A stretch of DNA of 17,021 bases from Hyphomicrobiaceae bacterium (GTDB lineage: Bacteria; Pseudomonadota; Alphaproteobacteria; Rhizobiales; Hyphomicrobiaceae): assembly GCA_017353825.1 (NCBI GenBank), contig JAFMSC010000038.1, forward strand, positions 1-17,021. Direction: 5' to 3'. Shown here piece after piece: positions 8,118-16,821 of this stretch. Each line of letters starts with the position of its first letter. Within the stretch, counting starts at the first letter, position 1. Below the pieces are notes generated by a model, which was not told the DNA's origin, did not search any database, and saw nothing but the letters and a program-made list of their open reading frames with translations. The position numbers and the translations under genes were made by a program.

Positions 8118-9249
8118 GCTGGAAGCGCGTCCGCAGCCCTCGAGGCTCATGTTCTATGCGACGCCGCTCATCGCCATCCTCTTCACGCTGGCAGCCGGGG
8201 GCGTCCTCTTCGCGCTCCTTAAGAAGCCGCCGCTGGAGGCGCTGGCGCTCATCTTTATTCGGCCGCTCACCTCCGTACGCGGGCTTGCCGAGCTCACCGT
8301 CAAGGCCGCACCGCTGATCCTCATCGCCATCGGCCTCGCCGCCGGCTTCCGGGCAGGGGTCTGGAACATCGGCGCGGAGGGGCAATATACCGTCGGCGCG
8401 CTGGCGGGCGGCAGTCTGGCTTTGGCGGTCTATCCCGTCACCGGCTGGTGGCTGCTGCCGCTCATGAGCCTCGCTGGCATCATCGGTGGGGCTGCGTGGG
8501 CGGCGATCCCCGCGCTGTTGCGCTCCCGCTTCAATGCCAATGAGATTCTCGTCAGCCTGATGCTGAACTACGTCGCCGTATTCCTGCTTGGCTCCCTGGT
8601 GCACGGGCCCCTGCGCGATCCCGACGGCCTGAACTTCCCGGAAAGCCGGCTGTTCCAGACAGCCCTGCCGCTGATCGTTCCGGGCACGCGTGCGCATGTG
8701 GGGTTCGTGGTAGCGCTCATCGCGGCCCTTGTCGCATGGGTACTCATGGAATGGCACCTGCTCGGCTTCCAGATCAAGGTGCTGGGCCAGGCGCCCGGTG
8801 CCGCGCGCTTCGCTGGCTTTTCGGAGCCGCGCCTCGTCTGGCTGTGCTTCCTCGTCTCGGGTGGCTGCGCCGGCCTCGCAGGGCTGTTCGAGGCGACGGG
8901 CCCTGTGGGCCAGCTCGTGCCGGCCCTTCCTGCGGGCTACGGGTTCACCGGCATCATTGTTGCCTTCCTTGGCCGGCTGCATCCTGCCGGTATCGTACTC
9001 GCCGGCCTGTTGATGGCGCTCACCTACATCGGCGGGGAGACGGCGCAGATCAGCATGAGCTTGCCGAGCGCGGCCACCGCCGTGTTCCAGGGCATGTTCC
9101 TGTTCTTCCTGCTGGCATCGGACCTGCTTGTCAACTACCGCGTGCGCTGGCGATCGCACACTCAACCCGCACCCGCCGGGCACACGGTCCCGGACATGGC
9201 GCTGCCTCGATCAACCAGCGCACAACCGAGCGCGCAGCCGGGAGAGTGA
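8110..9249 (+). CDS. ABC transporter permease 1, BMP/nucleoside type
   Basis: This is an inner-membrane permease of the branched-chain-type permease family (BPD_transp_2), 379 residues. A first hydrophobic helix lies at about 14-37, followed by many Ala/Leu/Gly-rich membrane segments. Family signatures are FRAGVWNIGAEGQ (80-92) and NANEILVSLMLNY (142-154), which mark the larger of the two permeases in BMP-type importers. The C-terminal tail from about 346 is polar, Pro/Ser/Ala-rich and probably cytoplasmic. The start overlaps the ATPase gene by 8 bp, and the second permease begins 9 bp after the stop, so the four genes form one operon. Confidence 0.9.
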   Translation: MPRLEARPQPSRLMFYATPLIAILFTLAAGGVLFALLKKPPLEALALIFIRPLTSVRGLAELTVKAAPLILIAIGLAAGFRAGVWNIGAEGQYTVGALAGGSLALAVYPVTGWWLLPLMSLAGIIGGAAWAAIPALLRSRFNANEILVSLMLNYVAVFLLGSLVHGPLRDPDGLNFPESRLFQTALPLIVPGTRAHVGFVVALIAALVAWVLMEWHLLGFQIKVLGQAPGAARFAGFSEPRLVWLCFLVSGGCAGLAGLFEATGPVGQLVPALPAGYGFTGIIVAFLGRLHPAGIVLAGLLMALTYIGGETAQISMSLPSAATAVFQGMFLFFLLASDLLVNYRVRWRSHTQPAPAGHTVPDMALPRSTSAQPSAQPGE

Positions 9250-9258
9250 GGCCCGCGC

Positions 9259-10197
9259 ATGGAGCAGTTTGCCCTTTGGGACCTCATCGTCAACATCCTG
9301 GTCGGCGCCATGATTGCCGCCACGCCGCTGGTGCTTGCAGCCACGGGCGAGCTGGTGGCGGAGCGCGCGGGCGTGCTCAATCTCGGCGTCGAAGGCATGA
9401 TGGTCGTCGGAGCCATCGCCGGCTTCTCCGCCGTCATCGCCACCGGCAGCGCTGCGCTTGCCCTCCTCGCCGCCGTTGTCGCCGGTTCGGCCATGGCACT
9501 CTTGTTCGCCGTACTGGCCCTCACTTTGCGGGCGAACCAGGTGGCCTCCGGACTGGCGCTCACCATGTTCGGACTAGGCTTGTCGGCGCTGTGGGGCCAG
9601 GGCTACAGCGGCCTCTCCGCCCCCGCCTTCCCGCGCCTCAGCGTGGCTGGCCTCGGCGACCTGCCCGTCGTCGGCAAGCTCGTTTTCGGCCACGACCTCC
9701 TCGTCTATCTATCGCTCGCCCTGGTAGCGGCGGTAGCCTGGGCGCTGGCGCGCACGCGCCTCGGCCTCGTCGTGCGCGCCGTCGGCGAGAACCACGACGC
9801 CGCCTACACGCTCGGCTATCCCGTCATTGCCGTCCGCTACCTCGCCACGCTCGTCGGCGGCGCCATGGCGGGGCTCGGCGGCGCGTATCTTTCACTGGTG
9901 CAGACGCCCCTGTGGGTGGAGCGCATGACGGCGGGGCGCGGCTGGATCGCCCTGGCGCTCGTGGTGTTCGCGGCCTGGCGACCCTGGCGTGCGCTGGCTG
10001 GTGCTTACCTCTTCGGCGGGATCACGGTACTCCAGCTGCACAGCCAAGCGCTCGGCCTCAAGGTCGACGCTCAGCTGCTGGCCATGCTGCCCTACCTCGC
10101 CACCATCGCCGTGCTGGTCGCCGTCTCGCGCGAGGGCGTGCGCCTGCGCCTCAACGCACCGGCATGCCTCGGCAAGCCGTTCTATGCCACAGCGTGA
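9259..10197 (+). CDS. ABC transporter permease 2, BMP/nucleoside type
   Basis: This is the second, shorter inner-membrane permease, 312 residues, also of the BPD_transp_2 family. The signature ERAGVLNLGVEGMM (35-48) corresponds to the GxxNIGxEGQ loop of permease 1 and is typical of the partner subunit. About eight to nine hydrophobic segments follow. GGGAGAGTGAGG ahead of ATG 9259 provides the ribosome binding site. The binding-protein gene begins 25 bp after the stop. The two permeases presumably form a heterodimer with the double ATPase. Confidence 0.9.
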   Translation: MEQFALWDLIVNILVGAMIAATPLVLAATGELVAERAGVLNLGVEGMMVVGAIAGFSAVIATGSAALALLAAVVAGSAMALLFAVLALTLRANQVASGLALTMFGLGLSALWGQGYSGLSAPAFPRLSVAGLGDLPVVGKLVFGHDLLVYLSLALVAAVAWALARTRLGLVVRAVGENHDAAYTLGYPVIAVRYLATLVGGAMAGLGGAYLSLVQTPLWVERMTAGRGWIALALVVFAAWRPWRALAGAYLFGGITVLQLHSQALGLKVDAQLLAMLPYLATIAVLVAVSREGVRLRLNAPACLGKPFYATA

Positions 10198-10209
10198 CCT
10201 ACAACCAAA

Positions 10210-10215
10210 GGGGAG
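10210..10215 (+). promoter_or_regulatory. Ribosome binding site of the binding-protein gene
   Basis: GGGGAG lies 7 nt before ATG 10223, within AAAGGGGAGAAAGAAG. It selects this start, which directly precedes a signal peptide, over the long upstream in-frame extension that overlaps permease 2. Confidence 0.7.
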
Positions 10216-10222
10216 AAAGAAG

Positions 10223-11323
10223 ATGGGACCGATGTTCACCCGATTGGGCCGGCTGGCGATGGCCGTCCTAATTGCCACGCTGGTCGCTGCAAGCCTGGCC
10301 GGCCCGCCAGCGCTGGGGCAGAGCAAGGCCAAGGTCAGCTTCGTCTACGTGGGACCGATCGGCGACCACGGCTGGAGCTATCAGCACCACCAGGGCCTGC
10401 TCGCGCTCCAGAAGGAATTCGGTGACAGGATCGAGACCAGTTTCGTCGAGAACGTACCCGAGGGCCCGGATGCCGAGCGTGTCATCGACCAGCTCGCCGC
10501 TTCGGGCAGCAACATCATCTTCACCACCTCGTTCGGGTTCATGAACCCGACCGTCAAGGTGGCCGCGCGCTACCCCAACGTGAAGTTCGAACACGCCACG
10601 GGCTTCAAGCAGGCGCCCAACCTTGCCACCTACAACGCACGCTTCTACGAGGGGCGCCACGTCATCGGTCTGATCGCCGGCAAGATGACGAAGACCAATC
10701 TCGTCGGCTACATCGGTTCGTTCCCGATCCCCGAGGTTGTGATGGGCATCAACTCCGCCTACCTCGCCGCCAAGTCGGTCAATCCCAACGTCAAGTTCAG
10801 GGTGGTGTGGGTGTCGAGCTGGTTCGATCCGGGCAAGGAGACCGACGCGGCCAAGGCCCTGGTGGACCAAGGTGCCGACATCCTGATGCAGCACACGGAC
10901 TCGCCGGCACCCGTGAAATACGCCGAGGACAAGGGCATCTTCGCTTTCGGCCAGTCTTCCGACATGGCCCAATTCGGGCCCAACGCCCAGCTCACCGCCA
11001 TCGTCGACGACTGGCGTCCCTACTATATCCGGCGCGTAGGCGCCCTGCTCGACGGCACTTGGAAGAGCGGCGATGTTTGGGACGGCATCAAACAGGGCAC
11101 GGTCGCCCTGTCGCCGTGGTCGAAGAAGATCCCGCCCGACGTAGTCGCCATGGCCGGGAAGGCGCGCGACGCCATCGCCGCCGGCACGCTGCACCCCTTC
11201 ACCGGCCCGATCAACAAGCAGGACGGCACGGCCTGGCTCAAGGCCCGCGAGACGGCTTCAGACAAGGACCTGTTGAGCATGAACTTCTACGTGGAAGGCA
11301 TGGAAGGCGCCCTCCCCAAGTAG
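10223..11323 (+). CDS. BMP-family ABC transporter substrate-binding protein (periplasmic)
   Basis: This is the periplasmic ligand receptor of the importer: 366 residues with an N-terminal signal peptide (basic n-region MGPMFTRLGR, hydrophobic 11-26, likely cleavage near residue 32 at ALG-Q). There is no lipobox cysteine, so it is a soluble periplasmic protein. The motif GPIGDHGWSYQHHQGL (44-59), then FVENVPEGPDAERVI, FTTSFGFMNPT, EHATGFKQAPN and HTDSPAPV are typical of the BMP/Med family (PnrA-like) known to bind nucleosides, but members bind varied ligands. It is the last gene of the ATPase-permease-permease-receptor operon. Being last in the operon suggests coordinated, not independent, expression. 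The ligand is not determined. Confidence 0.92.
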   Translation: MGPMFTRLGRLAMAVLIATLVAASLAGPPALGQSKAKVSFVYVGPIGDHGWSYQHHQGLLALQKEFGDRIETSFVENVPEGPDAERVIDQLAASGSNIIFTTSFGFMNPTVKVAARYPNVKFEHATGFKQAPNLATYNARFYEGRHVIGLIAGKMTKTNLVGYIGSFPIPEVVMGINSAYLAAKSVNPNVKFRVVWVSSWFDPGKETDAAKALVDQGADILMQHTDSPAPVKYAEDKGIFAFGQSSDMAQFGPNAQLTAIVDDWRPYYIRRVGALLDGTWKSGDVWDGIKQGTVALSPWSKKIPPDVVAMAGKARDAIAAGTLHPFTGPINKQDGTAWLKARETASDKDLLSMNFYVEGMEGALPK

Positions 11324-11438
11324 CGGAGAGGCCCGTCATATCGGCCAGCGCGTCAGGCTGTGATGCCGGGCGAGCGCGGTTGCGCGAGACCCCGAGTCGC
11401 GAGATCCACCCTCGCCCTTTTGGCCTCGCCCTGTTGGC

Positions 11439-11451
11439 CCTGGGTCCCAGG
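11439..11451. repeat. Palindrome after the binding-protein gene
   Basis: CCTGGG-T-CCCAGG is a perfect 13-bp palindrome about 115 bp past the transporter stop. It can fold as a 5-bp stem with a 3-nt loop, but no T-run follows. It could be a weak end-of-operon hairpin or a protein site; chance is possible. Confidence 0.25.
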
Positions 11452-11503
11452 TACGGCGCTCTTCGTGCAATTTTCGGGATGACGAACTTTTCTTCAATGA
11501 ATT

Positions 11504-11540
11504 TCCAGGATGATAATGCCGAATCACTCATAGTCCTGGA
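11504..11540. promoter_or_regulatory. AT-richer leader with a 7-bp inverted repeat upstream of the small membrane protein gene
   Basis: TCCAGGA (11504-11510) and TCCTGGA (11534-11540) are exact inverse copies 23 bp apart. They lie in a locally AT-rich stretch (about 11465-11535) that contrasts with the GC-rich surroundings. It is the only plausible promoter-bearing stretch between the transporter stop and the next gene. I cannot assign clear -35/-10 hexamers. Confidence 0.3.
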
Positions 11541-11570
11541 CCACGCTGTCCGTATGTGGCCCCGCACCTC

Positions 11571-11576
11571 AAGGAG
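11571..11576 (+). promoter_or_regulatory. Ribosome binding site deciding a GTG start
   Basis: AAGGAG ends 6 nt before GTG 11583. The alternative ATG at 11556 has no such site, so the GTG is preferred. Confidence 0.6.
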
Positions 11577-11582
11577 CGCCCC

Positions 11583-11831
11583 GTGGGCACGCTGCTGGAG
11601 CTGCCGCGCGAGATCGCCACCGCCCTGTTTTTCGCGGCGGCAATTGGCGTTGCAGGCGGCGCCCTCATCGCGGTGCGCACGCACCGGCTAATGCCCGCGC
11701 TCTATGTCGCGCTCGGCACGTTCGCGATGGCACTGACGAGTTTCGGCTACGCGATCTGGCGCAACCACCGCTGGCGCTCCCGGCGCATGTTCGGCCGCCA
11801 TCCGACGGTCGCGGCGCTCACCCGTCGCTGA
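11583..11831 (+). CDS. Small two-helix membrane protein, unidentified
   Basis: I do not recognise a family. The predicted 82-residue protein has a short N-terminal segment, a hydrophobic helix at about 11-31, a basic loop (RTHR, 32-35) and a second helix at about 38-59. A strongly basic tail (RNHRWRSRR onward) probably lies in the cytoplasm, giving a hairpin topology with both ends inside. The start is GTG 11583 with a good Shine-Dalgarno; an ATG at 11556 would add nine residues without one. It lies 259 bp after the importer operon and faces the minus-strand methyltransferase gene across a 22-bp gap, so it is probably its own unit. It has the composition of a real membrane protein, but its function cannot be inferred. 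Confidence 0.6.
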   Translation: MGTLLELPREIATALFFAAAIGVAGGALIAVRTHRLMPALYVALGTFAMALTSFGYAIWRNHRWRSRRMFGRHPTVAALTRR

Positions 11832-11841
11832 CGCCCGCGTT

Positions 11842-11862
11842 GGGGCGTACTGATCACGCCCC
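11842..11862. terminator. Hairpin between convergent genes
   Basis: GGGGCGT (11842-11848) and ACGCCCC (11856-11862) form a perfect 7-bp GC-rich stem with a 7-nt loop. It sits exactly where the plus-strand small gene (stop 11831) and the minus-strand methyltransferase gene (stop 11854-11856, inside the loop and stem) converge. An alternative stem, ACGCCC (11831-11836) with GGGCGT (11843-11848), uses the same arm. There is no T-run on either strand, so intrinsic termination is uncertain. Confidence 0.35.
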
Positions 11863-13008
11863 GCCCCACACCTTCGCCGCAACCTCACCGACGAGCCGCA
11901 GCTTGGCCGCCTGTTCGGTGTGGGTCATGGTAGTCGCGTATTCGCCGGAGGCAAAACCGCACTGCGGGCTCAGCGCCAAACGCTCCAACGGCACGTAGGC
12001 CGTCGCCTCGCGAATGCGTGCCTCCACGGCGGCGGGGTCCTCGAGTTTGCCCTCCTTGGTGGTGATGAGGCCCAGCACCACGGCGGTATCGGCGCGCACG
12101 TGCGCGAGCGCGCTGAAGTCGCCAGCGCGGGGGGTGTCGTACTCCAAGAGCAGCCTGTTGTAGTTGGTGAGGCGCGGGAACACTTCGGCGGCGACGCGCC
12201 CGTAGCCGCCGTCGGCGAGCCACCGTCCGCCCGGCGCGTTGCCGCGGCACATGTGGATGGCGCGCGTGATGCCCGTGATGCCCTCGAACACCGAGTTGTC
12301 GATCTCGGCGTCCTCGGTCAACTCCTTGTCGAGGTCGCGCCCCCACGATTGGAATGCCGCGCGGATGCGCGGGTCGACGTGCCACTGGGAGTAGTTTGGC
12401 GCATCGAGCTGGATGTAGTCGCAGCCGAGCGAGATCAGCTGCTTGACGACGGCGCGCACGTGGTCGCGCACGTCGAGCAGGAACTCACGTGCGGTTGCAT
12501 AGGCCCCGCGCGAGTGCTCCGGCTCCCAGGCGATGCGGTGCATGCTGGGGGCAGGGTAGGTGAACTTGGCCAGCGCCTTACGCGCGGCGCCCTTCAGAAA
12601 CGGGAACTCCTCGCCGGCAGCATCGCGGCCCGGCGCGATCTTGCCCACCACCAGCGAGCGCGGCCCGGTTTCGGTCTTGACGAGGCCGCCGTCGGAACCA
12701 TCGGGATTGCGCCACAGCCGTAGCCAGCCGGCGTTGGTCTCGATGGTGGCGAAGCCTTTAAGGCAGGCGTCGCGTGCATCGCGCACGCCCATCGTGGCCA
12801 TGAAGTTGAAGCGGCGGTACTCGCCGTCAGTGACGGCGTCGACACCGGCATCCTCCTGCACCGCCACTGCCTCAGTGATGGCCCGGTCCGCCGCCCTCCT
12901 CATCTCCGCCTCGCTCAGGCGCCCCTCGCGCCAGGCGTTGCGGGCGTCGAGCAGGTACTGCGGCCGCAAGAGACTACCGACCACGTCGGCGCGGGCGATC
13001 ATGGGCAT
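11854..13008 (-). CDS. MetE-type cobalamin-independent methionine synthase family protein (core-only form)
   Basis: This 384-residue protein resembles the catalytic C-terminal domain of MetE alone (COG0620 type); full MetE is about 750 residues. The four zinc ligands expected for thiol activation are visible: H252 and C254 in IHMCRGN, E289 in LLLEYDTPRAGDF, and C350 in LSPQCGFAS. The N-terminal VGSLLRP and DGEYRR motifs are also typical. Proteins of this class transfer alkyl groups to or from thiols. Many are annotated 5-methyltetrahydropteroyltriglutamate-homocysteine methyltransferase without proof, and 2-hydroxypropyl-CoM lyase belongs to the same superfamily, so the substrate is open. GGAGG lies 4 nt before ATG 13008; a second ATG, two codons in, is also possible. 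The CoA-transferase gene ends 35 bp upstream, suggesting one transcript. Confidence 0.85.
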   Translation of the reverse strand: MPMIARADVVGSLLRPQYLLDARNAWREGRLSEAEMRRAADRAITEAVAVQEDAGVDAVTDGEYRRFNFMATMGVRDARDACLKGFATIETNAGWLRLWRNPDGSDGGLVKTETGPRSLVVGKIAPGRDAAGEEFPFLKGAARKALAKFTYPAPSMHRIAWEPEHSRGAYATAREFLLDVRDHVRAVVKQLISLGCDYIQLDAPNYSQWHVDPRIRAAFQSWGRDLDKELTEDAEIDNSVFEGITGITRAIHMCRGNAPGGRWLADGGYGRVAAEVFPRLTNYNRLLLEYDTPRAGDFSALAHVRADTAVVLGLITTKEGKLEDPAAVEARIREATAYVPLERLALSPQCGFASGEYATTMTHTEQAAKLRLVGEVAAKVWGGA

Positions 13009-13043
13009 GTCCCCTCCGGACGATCCTGGGCTGGTTCGGATGC

Positions 13044-14186
13044 TTATGGTTCGCAGTCTTTGGGCGCCGCGCCGAGCACGGGATTGTGCTCGCCGAGCCT
13101 GGGCGCGCGCGTGCGGATCGGCGGTCGCACGCCATCGAGCGACAACGGCAGGCTCATGAGGGCAAGCTCGATCTCGGGCACCGGCTGGACCATGCCGAGG
13201 GCCTCCGTCTGGGGGTGTGCCCGCATGCCGGACATGTCGTTGATGGCCGAGCACGGCACGCCCGCCTTCTCCAGGCGTGCCACCCATGCGGCGCTGGTCT
13301 CCCGGCGCATGATCTCGGCCACCTCGGGGATCAGCGTGGCCCGGTTGGCGTGGCGGTCGGGATTGGTCCTATAGCGCTCATCCCGCACCCATTCCGAGCG
13401 GCCCACCTCAACAGCGAACTTGGCGAACAGCCGGTCGTTGGCGGCGGCGACGATCACCTGCCCGTCGGCCGTGTCGAACGCCTCGAAGATCACCACCGCC
13501 AGACTACCGCTGGGGTGCCGCTGTGGCAACTTCCCGCTCGCCTGGTAGCGCGCGAAGTGCACTGTGAGCAGCCCCAGCGCCGTCTCGAACAGGGAGGCAT
13601 CGACCGTGCAGCCCTTGCCGGTTCGCGCTCGCTGCAAGAGGCCGGCGATGCAGCCGAGCGCGGCCCAGGTACCCGAGCCCAGGTCCAGCACCGAGGTGCC
13701 CATGCGGACGCCGGGGCGGTCGGGATAGCCGTTGATGGAGAAGAGGCCCGCAAACGCCTGCACGATGGGCTCGTAGCCGGCATGCCCCCGCATCGGCCCC
13801 TTGGCGCCGAACGCCGAGATGGCGCAGTAGACGAGGCGCTCATTGAGCGCGGTCAAGGCCGCGCGGCCTAGGCCGAGGGCGTCGAGCACACCGGGGCGGA
13901 GGTTGTGCACCAGCACGTCGGCCTCGCTCAGCAGCACCTTGAGCTGGGCGACGTGGGCTGCGTCCTTAAGATCGAGCGTGAGCCCGCGCTTGTTGATGTT
14001 GAGAGCCTGGAAGGTGGCCGATGTGCCGCGCCAGAACGGCGGTCCCCAACCGCGCGCGTCGTCGCCGCCCTCGGGCCGCTCAACCTTCAGCACGTCGGCG
14101 CCGAGCGCCGCCAGGATGAAGCCCGCGTAGGGCCCGGCGACGTTGTTGCCGAGCTCAACCACCTTCACGCCGGTGAGCGGCAGCAT
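13044..14186 (-). CDS. CaiB/BaiF family CoA-transferase (class III)
   Basis: Class III CoA-transferases move CoA between carboxylic acids through an aspartyl-CoA thioester. The 380-residue protein starts with the family pattern LTGVKVVELGNNVAGPYAG, then LGADVLKVERPEGGDDARGW and NINKRGLTLDL. The likely catalytic aspartate is D168 in GTSVLDLGSG, the expected place. The C-terminal half has the ARLEKAGVPCSAIND motif. GAGGGA about 7 nt upstream supports ATG 14186 over the longer upstream frame. It is followed after 35 bp by the MetE-type gene, and a candidate promoter and palindrome lie just upstream (14220-14272). The acyl substrate cannot be read from sequence; names such as formyl-CoA or succinyl-CoA transferase would be guesses. 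Confidence 0.9.
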   Translation of the reverse strand: MLPLTGVKVVELGNNVAGPYAGFILAALGADVLKVERPEGGDDARGWGPPFWRGTSATFQALNINKRGLTLDLKDAAHVAQLKVLLSEADVLVHNLRPGVLDALGLGRAALTALNERLVYCAISAFGAKGPMRGHAGYEPIVQAFAGLFSINGYPDRPGVRMGTSVLDLGSGTWAALGCIAGLLQRARTGKGCTVDASLFETALGLLTVHFARYQASGKLPQRHPSGSLAVVIFEAFDTADGQVIVAAANDRLFAKFAVEVGRSEWVRDERYRTNPDRHANRATLIPEVAEIMRRETSAAWVARLEKAGVPCSAINDMSGMRAHPQTEALGMVQPVPEIELALMSLPLSLDGVRPPIRTRAPRLGEHNPVLGAAPKDCEP

Positions 14187-14219
14187 GGGCGTTCCCTCGT
14201 CAATCTCGTTATGTTTGTC

Positions 14220-14239
14220 CGTCGTTGGCCTCAACGACG
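14220..14239. promoter_or_regulatory. 20-bp palindrome (candidate operator) upstream of the CoA-transferase gene
   Basis: CGTCGTTG (14220-14227) and CAACGACG (14232-14239) are a perfect 8-bp inverted repeat with a 4-bp centre. It lies 33 bp before the ATG and overlaps the start point predicted from the -35/-10 pair at 14244-14272. That placement fits repressor binding better than a transcript hairpin, because the start point would fall within the 5' arm. The inner CGTTG-N4-CAACG matches the palindrome before the ABC operon at 6457-6470. Confidence 0.45.
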
Positions 14240-14243
14240 CCCC

Positions 14244-14272
14244 AGCATAGCCCATTGCGCTCACGGCGTCAT
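14244..14272 (-). promoter_or_regulatory. Candidate sigma-70-type promoter for the CoA-transferase and MetE-type genes
   Basis: On the minus strand, ATGACG (14272-14267) and TATGCT (14249-14244) are separated by 17 bp. Each matches four of six consensus bases. The predicted start is near 14237, inside the 20-bp palindrome. trmO ends only 30 bp further upstream on the same strand, so readthrough from trmO is an alternative source of transcript. Confidence 0.35.
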
Positions 14273-14302
14273 ACGCGGCTGCGCAAGGTAAGCCTACGCC
14301 AA

Positions 14303-14779
14303 TTACGGGACTGTGGCGGCGGGGATGCTGTCGATGGAAGGGTAGTAGGGCTTGATGTCAAGGAGCGGCGTGCCATCCAAGCAGTCCACGTTGGCGACAG
14401 TGAAGGCGGTTTCCTCAACGCCCAAGATCTTCACGACCGCGAGGGCGATGGGGTTCGGCCGCACCGGCGAGCGCAGCGCGAACGTGCTGCGCGGCTGGGC
14501 CAGGTGCCCCGGCACCTGCCGCATCAGGTCGCGCCGGGCCTCGTTCATCCAGTAGAGCAGGATGGCGTGCGAGTAGAGCTTGAGGTCTTCCAGGCCGGTG
14601 GCGTAGCGCGGGTCGAGTTCCACTCGGCCTGTGGAATTGGAGGCGGCGGTGTTCCTGGGGCAGTCCTCACGCCGCTTGAACGGCGTGCGGATGCGGCCGA
14701 TGAAGTAGATTCCGGCATCGAAGGTGCGGGGAAGCTCAATGGACAGCTCGCGCGCGCGCATGTCGCTCTCGTCAGCCAT
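14303..14779 (-). CDS. trmO: tRNA (N6-threonylcarbamoyladenosine37-N6)-methyltransferase TrmO
   Basis: TrmO (formerly YaeB/TsaA/VirR family) uses S-adenosylmethionine to methylate the t6A37 base of ANN-decoding tRNAs such as tRNA-Thr. The 158-residue protein covers the single beta-barrel domain. It carries IGRIRTPF (27-34), CPRN (40-43), RSPVRPNPI (103-111) and DCLDGTPLLDIKPY (132-145). It lacks the C-terminal extension of the 235-residue E. coli protein, as do many alphaproteobacterial members. AAGGGG stands about 9 nt before ATG 14779. It lies 116 bp upstream of the CoA-transferase gene on the same strand. The neighbouring tRNA-Arg gene is divergent from it; that adjacency is probably coincidence. 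Other members of the family have no proven function, but all hallmark motifs are here. Confidence 0.88.
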   Translation of the reverse strand: MADESDMRARELSIELPRTFDAGIYFIGRIRTPFKRREDCPRNTAASNSTGRVELDPRYATGLEDLKLYSHAILLYWMNEARRDLMRQVPGHLAQPRSTFALRSPVRPNPIALAVVKILGVEETAFTVANVDCLDGTPLLDIKPYYPSIDSIPAATVP

Positions 14780-14919
14780 CCCCGCAATCCCCTTGACCGA
14801 ACCTTGCCGCGCCCGAGTTCACCGCCGCTACCGGGCGTGGCAGCATCTGCGGAACGGGCAGGACGTGCCGAACGGTTGAGGGCTGCACCGCCGGCGCGAC
14901 TGCTAGATGGTTGAGGGGT

Positions 14920-14948
14920 TTGCAGGCCCGAGTCAAATGCGGTATCAA
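14920..14948 (+). promoter_or_regulatory. Candidate promoter of the tRNA-Arg gene
   Basis: TTGCAG (14920-14925) and TATCAA (14943-14948) have the ideal 17-bp spacing. They lie 35 bp before the mature tRNA 5' end, leaving a short leader for RNase P to remove. Each hexamer matches four of six consensus bases. Confidence 0.5.
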
Positions 14949-14983
14949 ACAGACTTCACGGCCCCATATCGCTGCCGTTACAA

Positions 14984-16722
<1,739 letters not shown>

Positions 16723-16821
16723 GATATGCGCTCCCGCAGCAACTGACTGCCTGTGCGCATTGGTAGCCGACAAACGCGGCAGGACAAGAGCCGATGACGC
16801 AAAATTGCTGTGTGCTGCAGA

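Noticed and set aside
8736..10271. 511-codon plus-strand frame across both permease genes
   Set aside because: It is an Arg/Pro/Ala-rich shadow frame. The two real permeases occupy the region in another frame with family motifs, ribosome binding sites and membrane segments.
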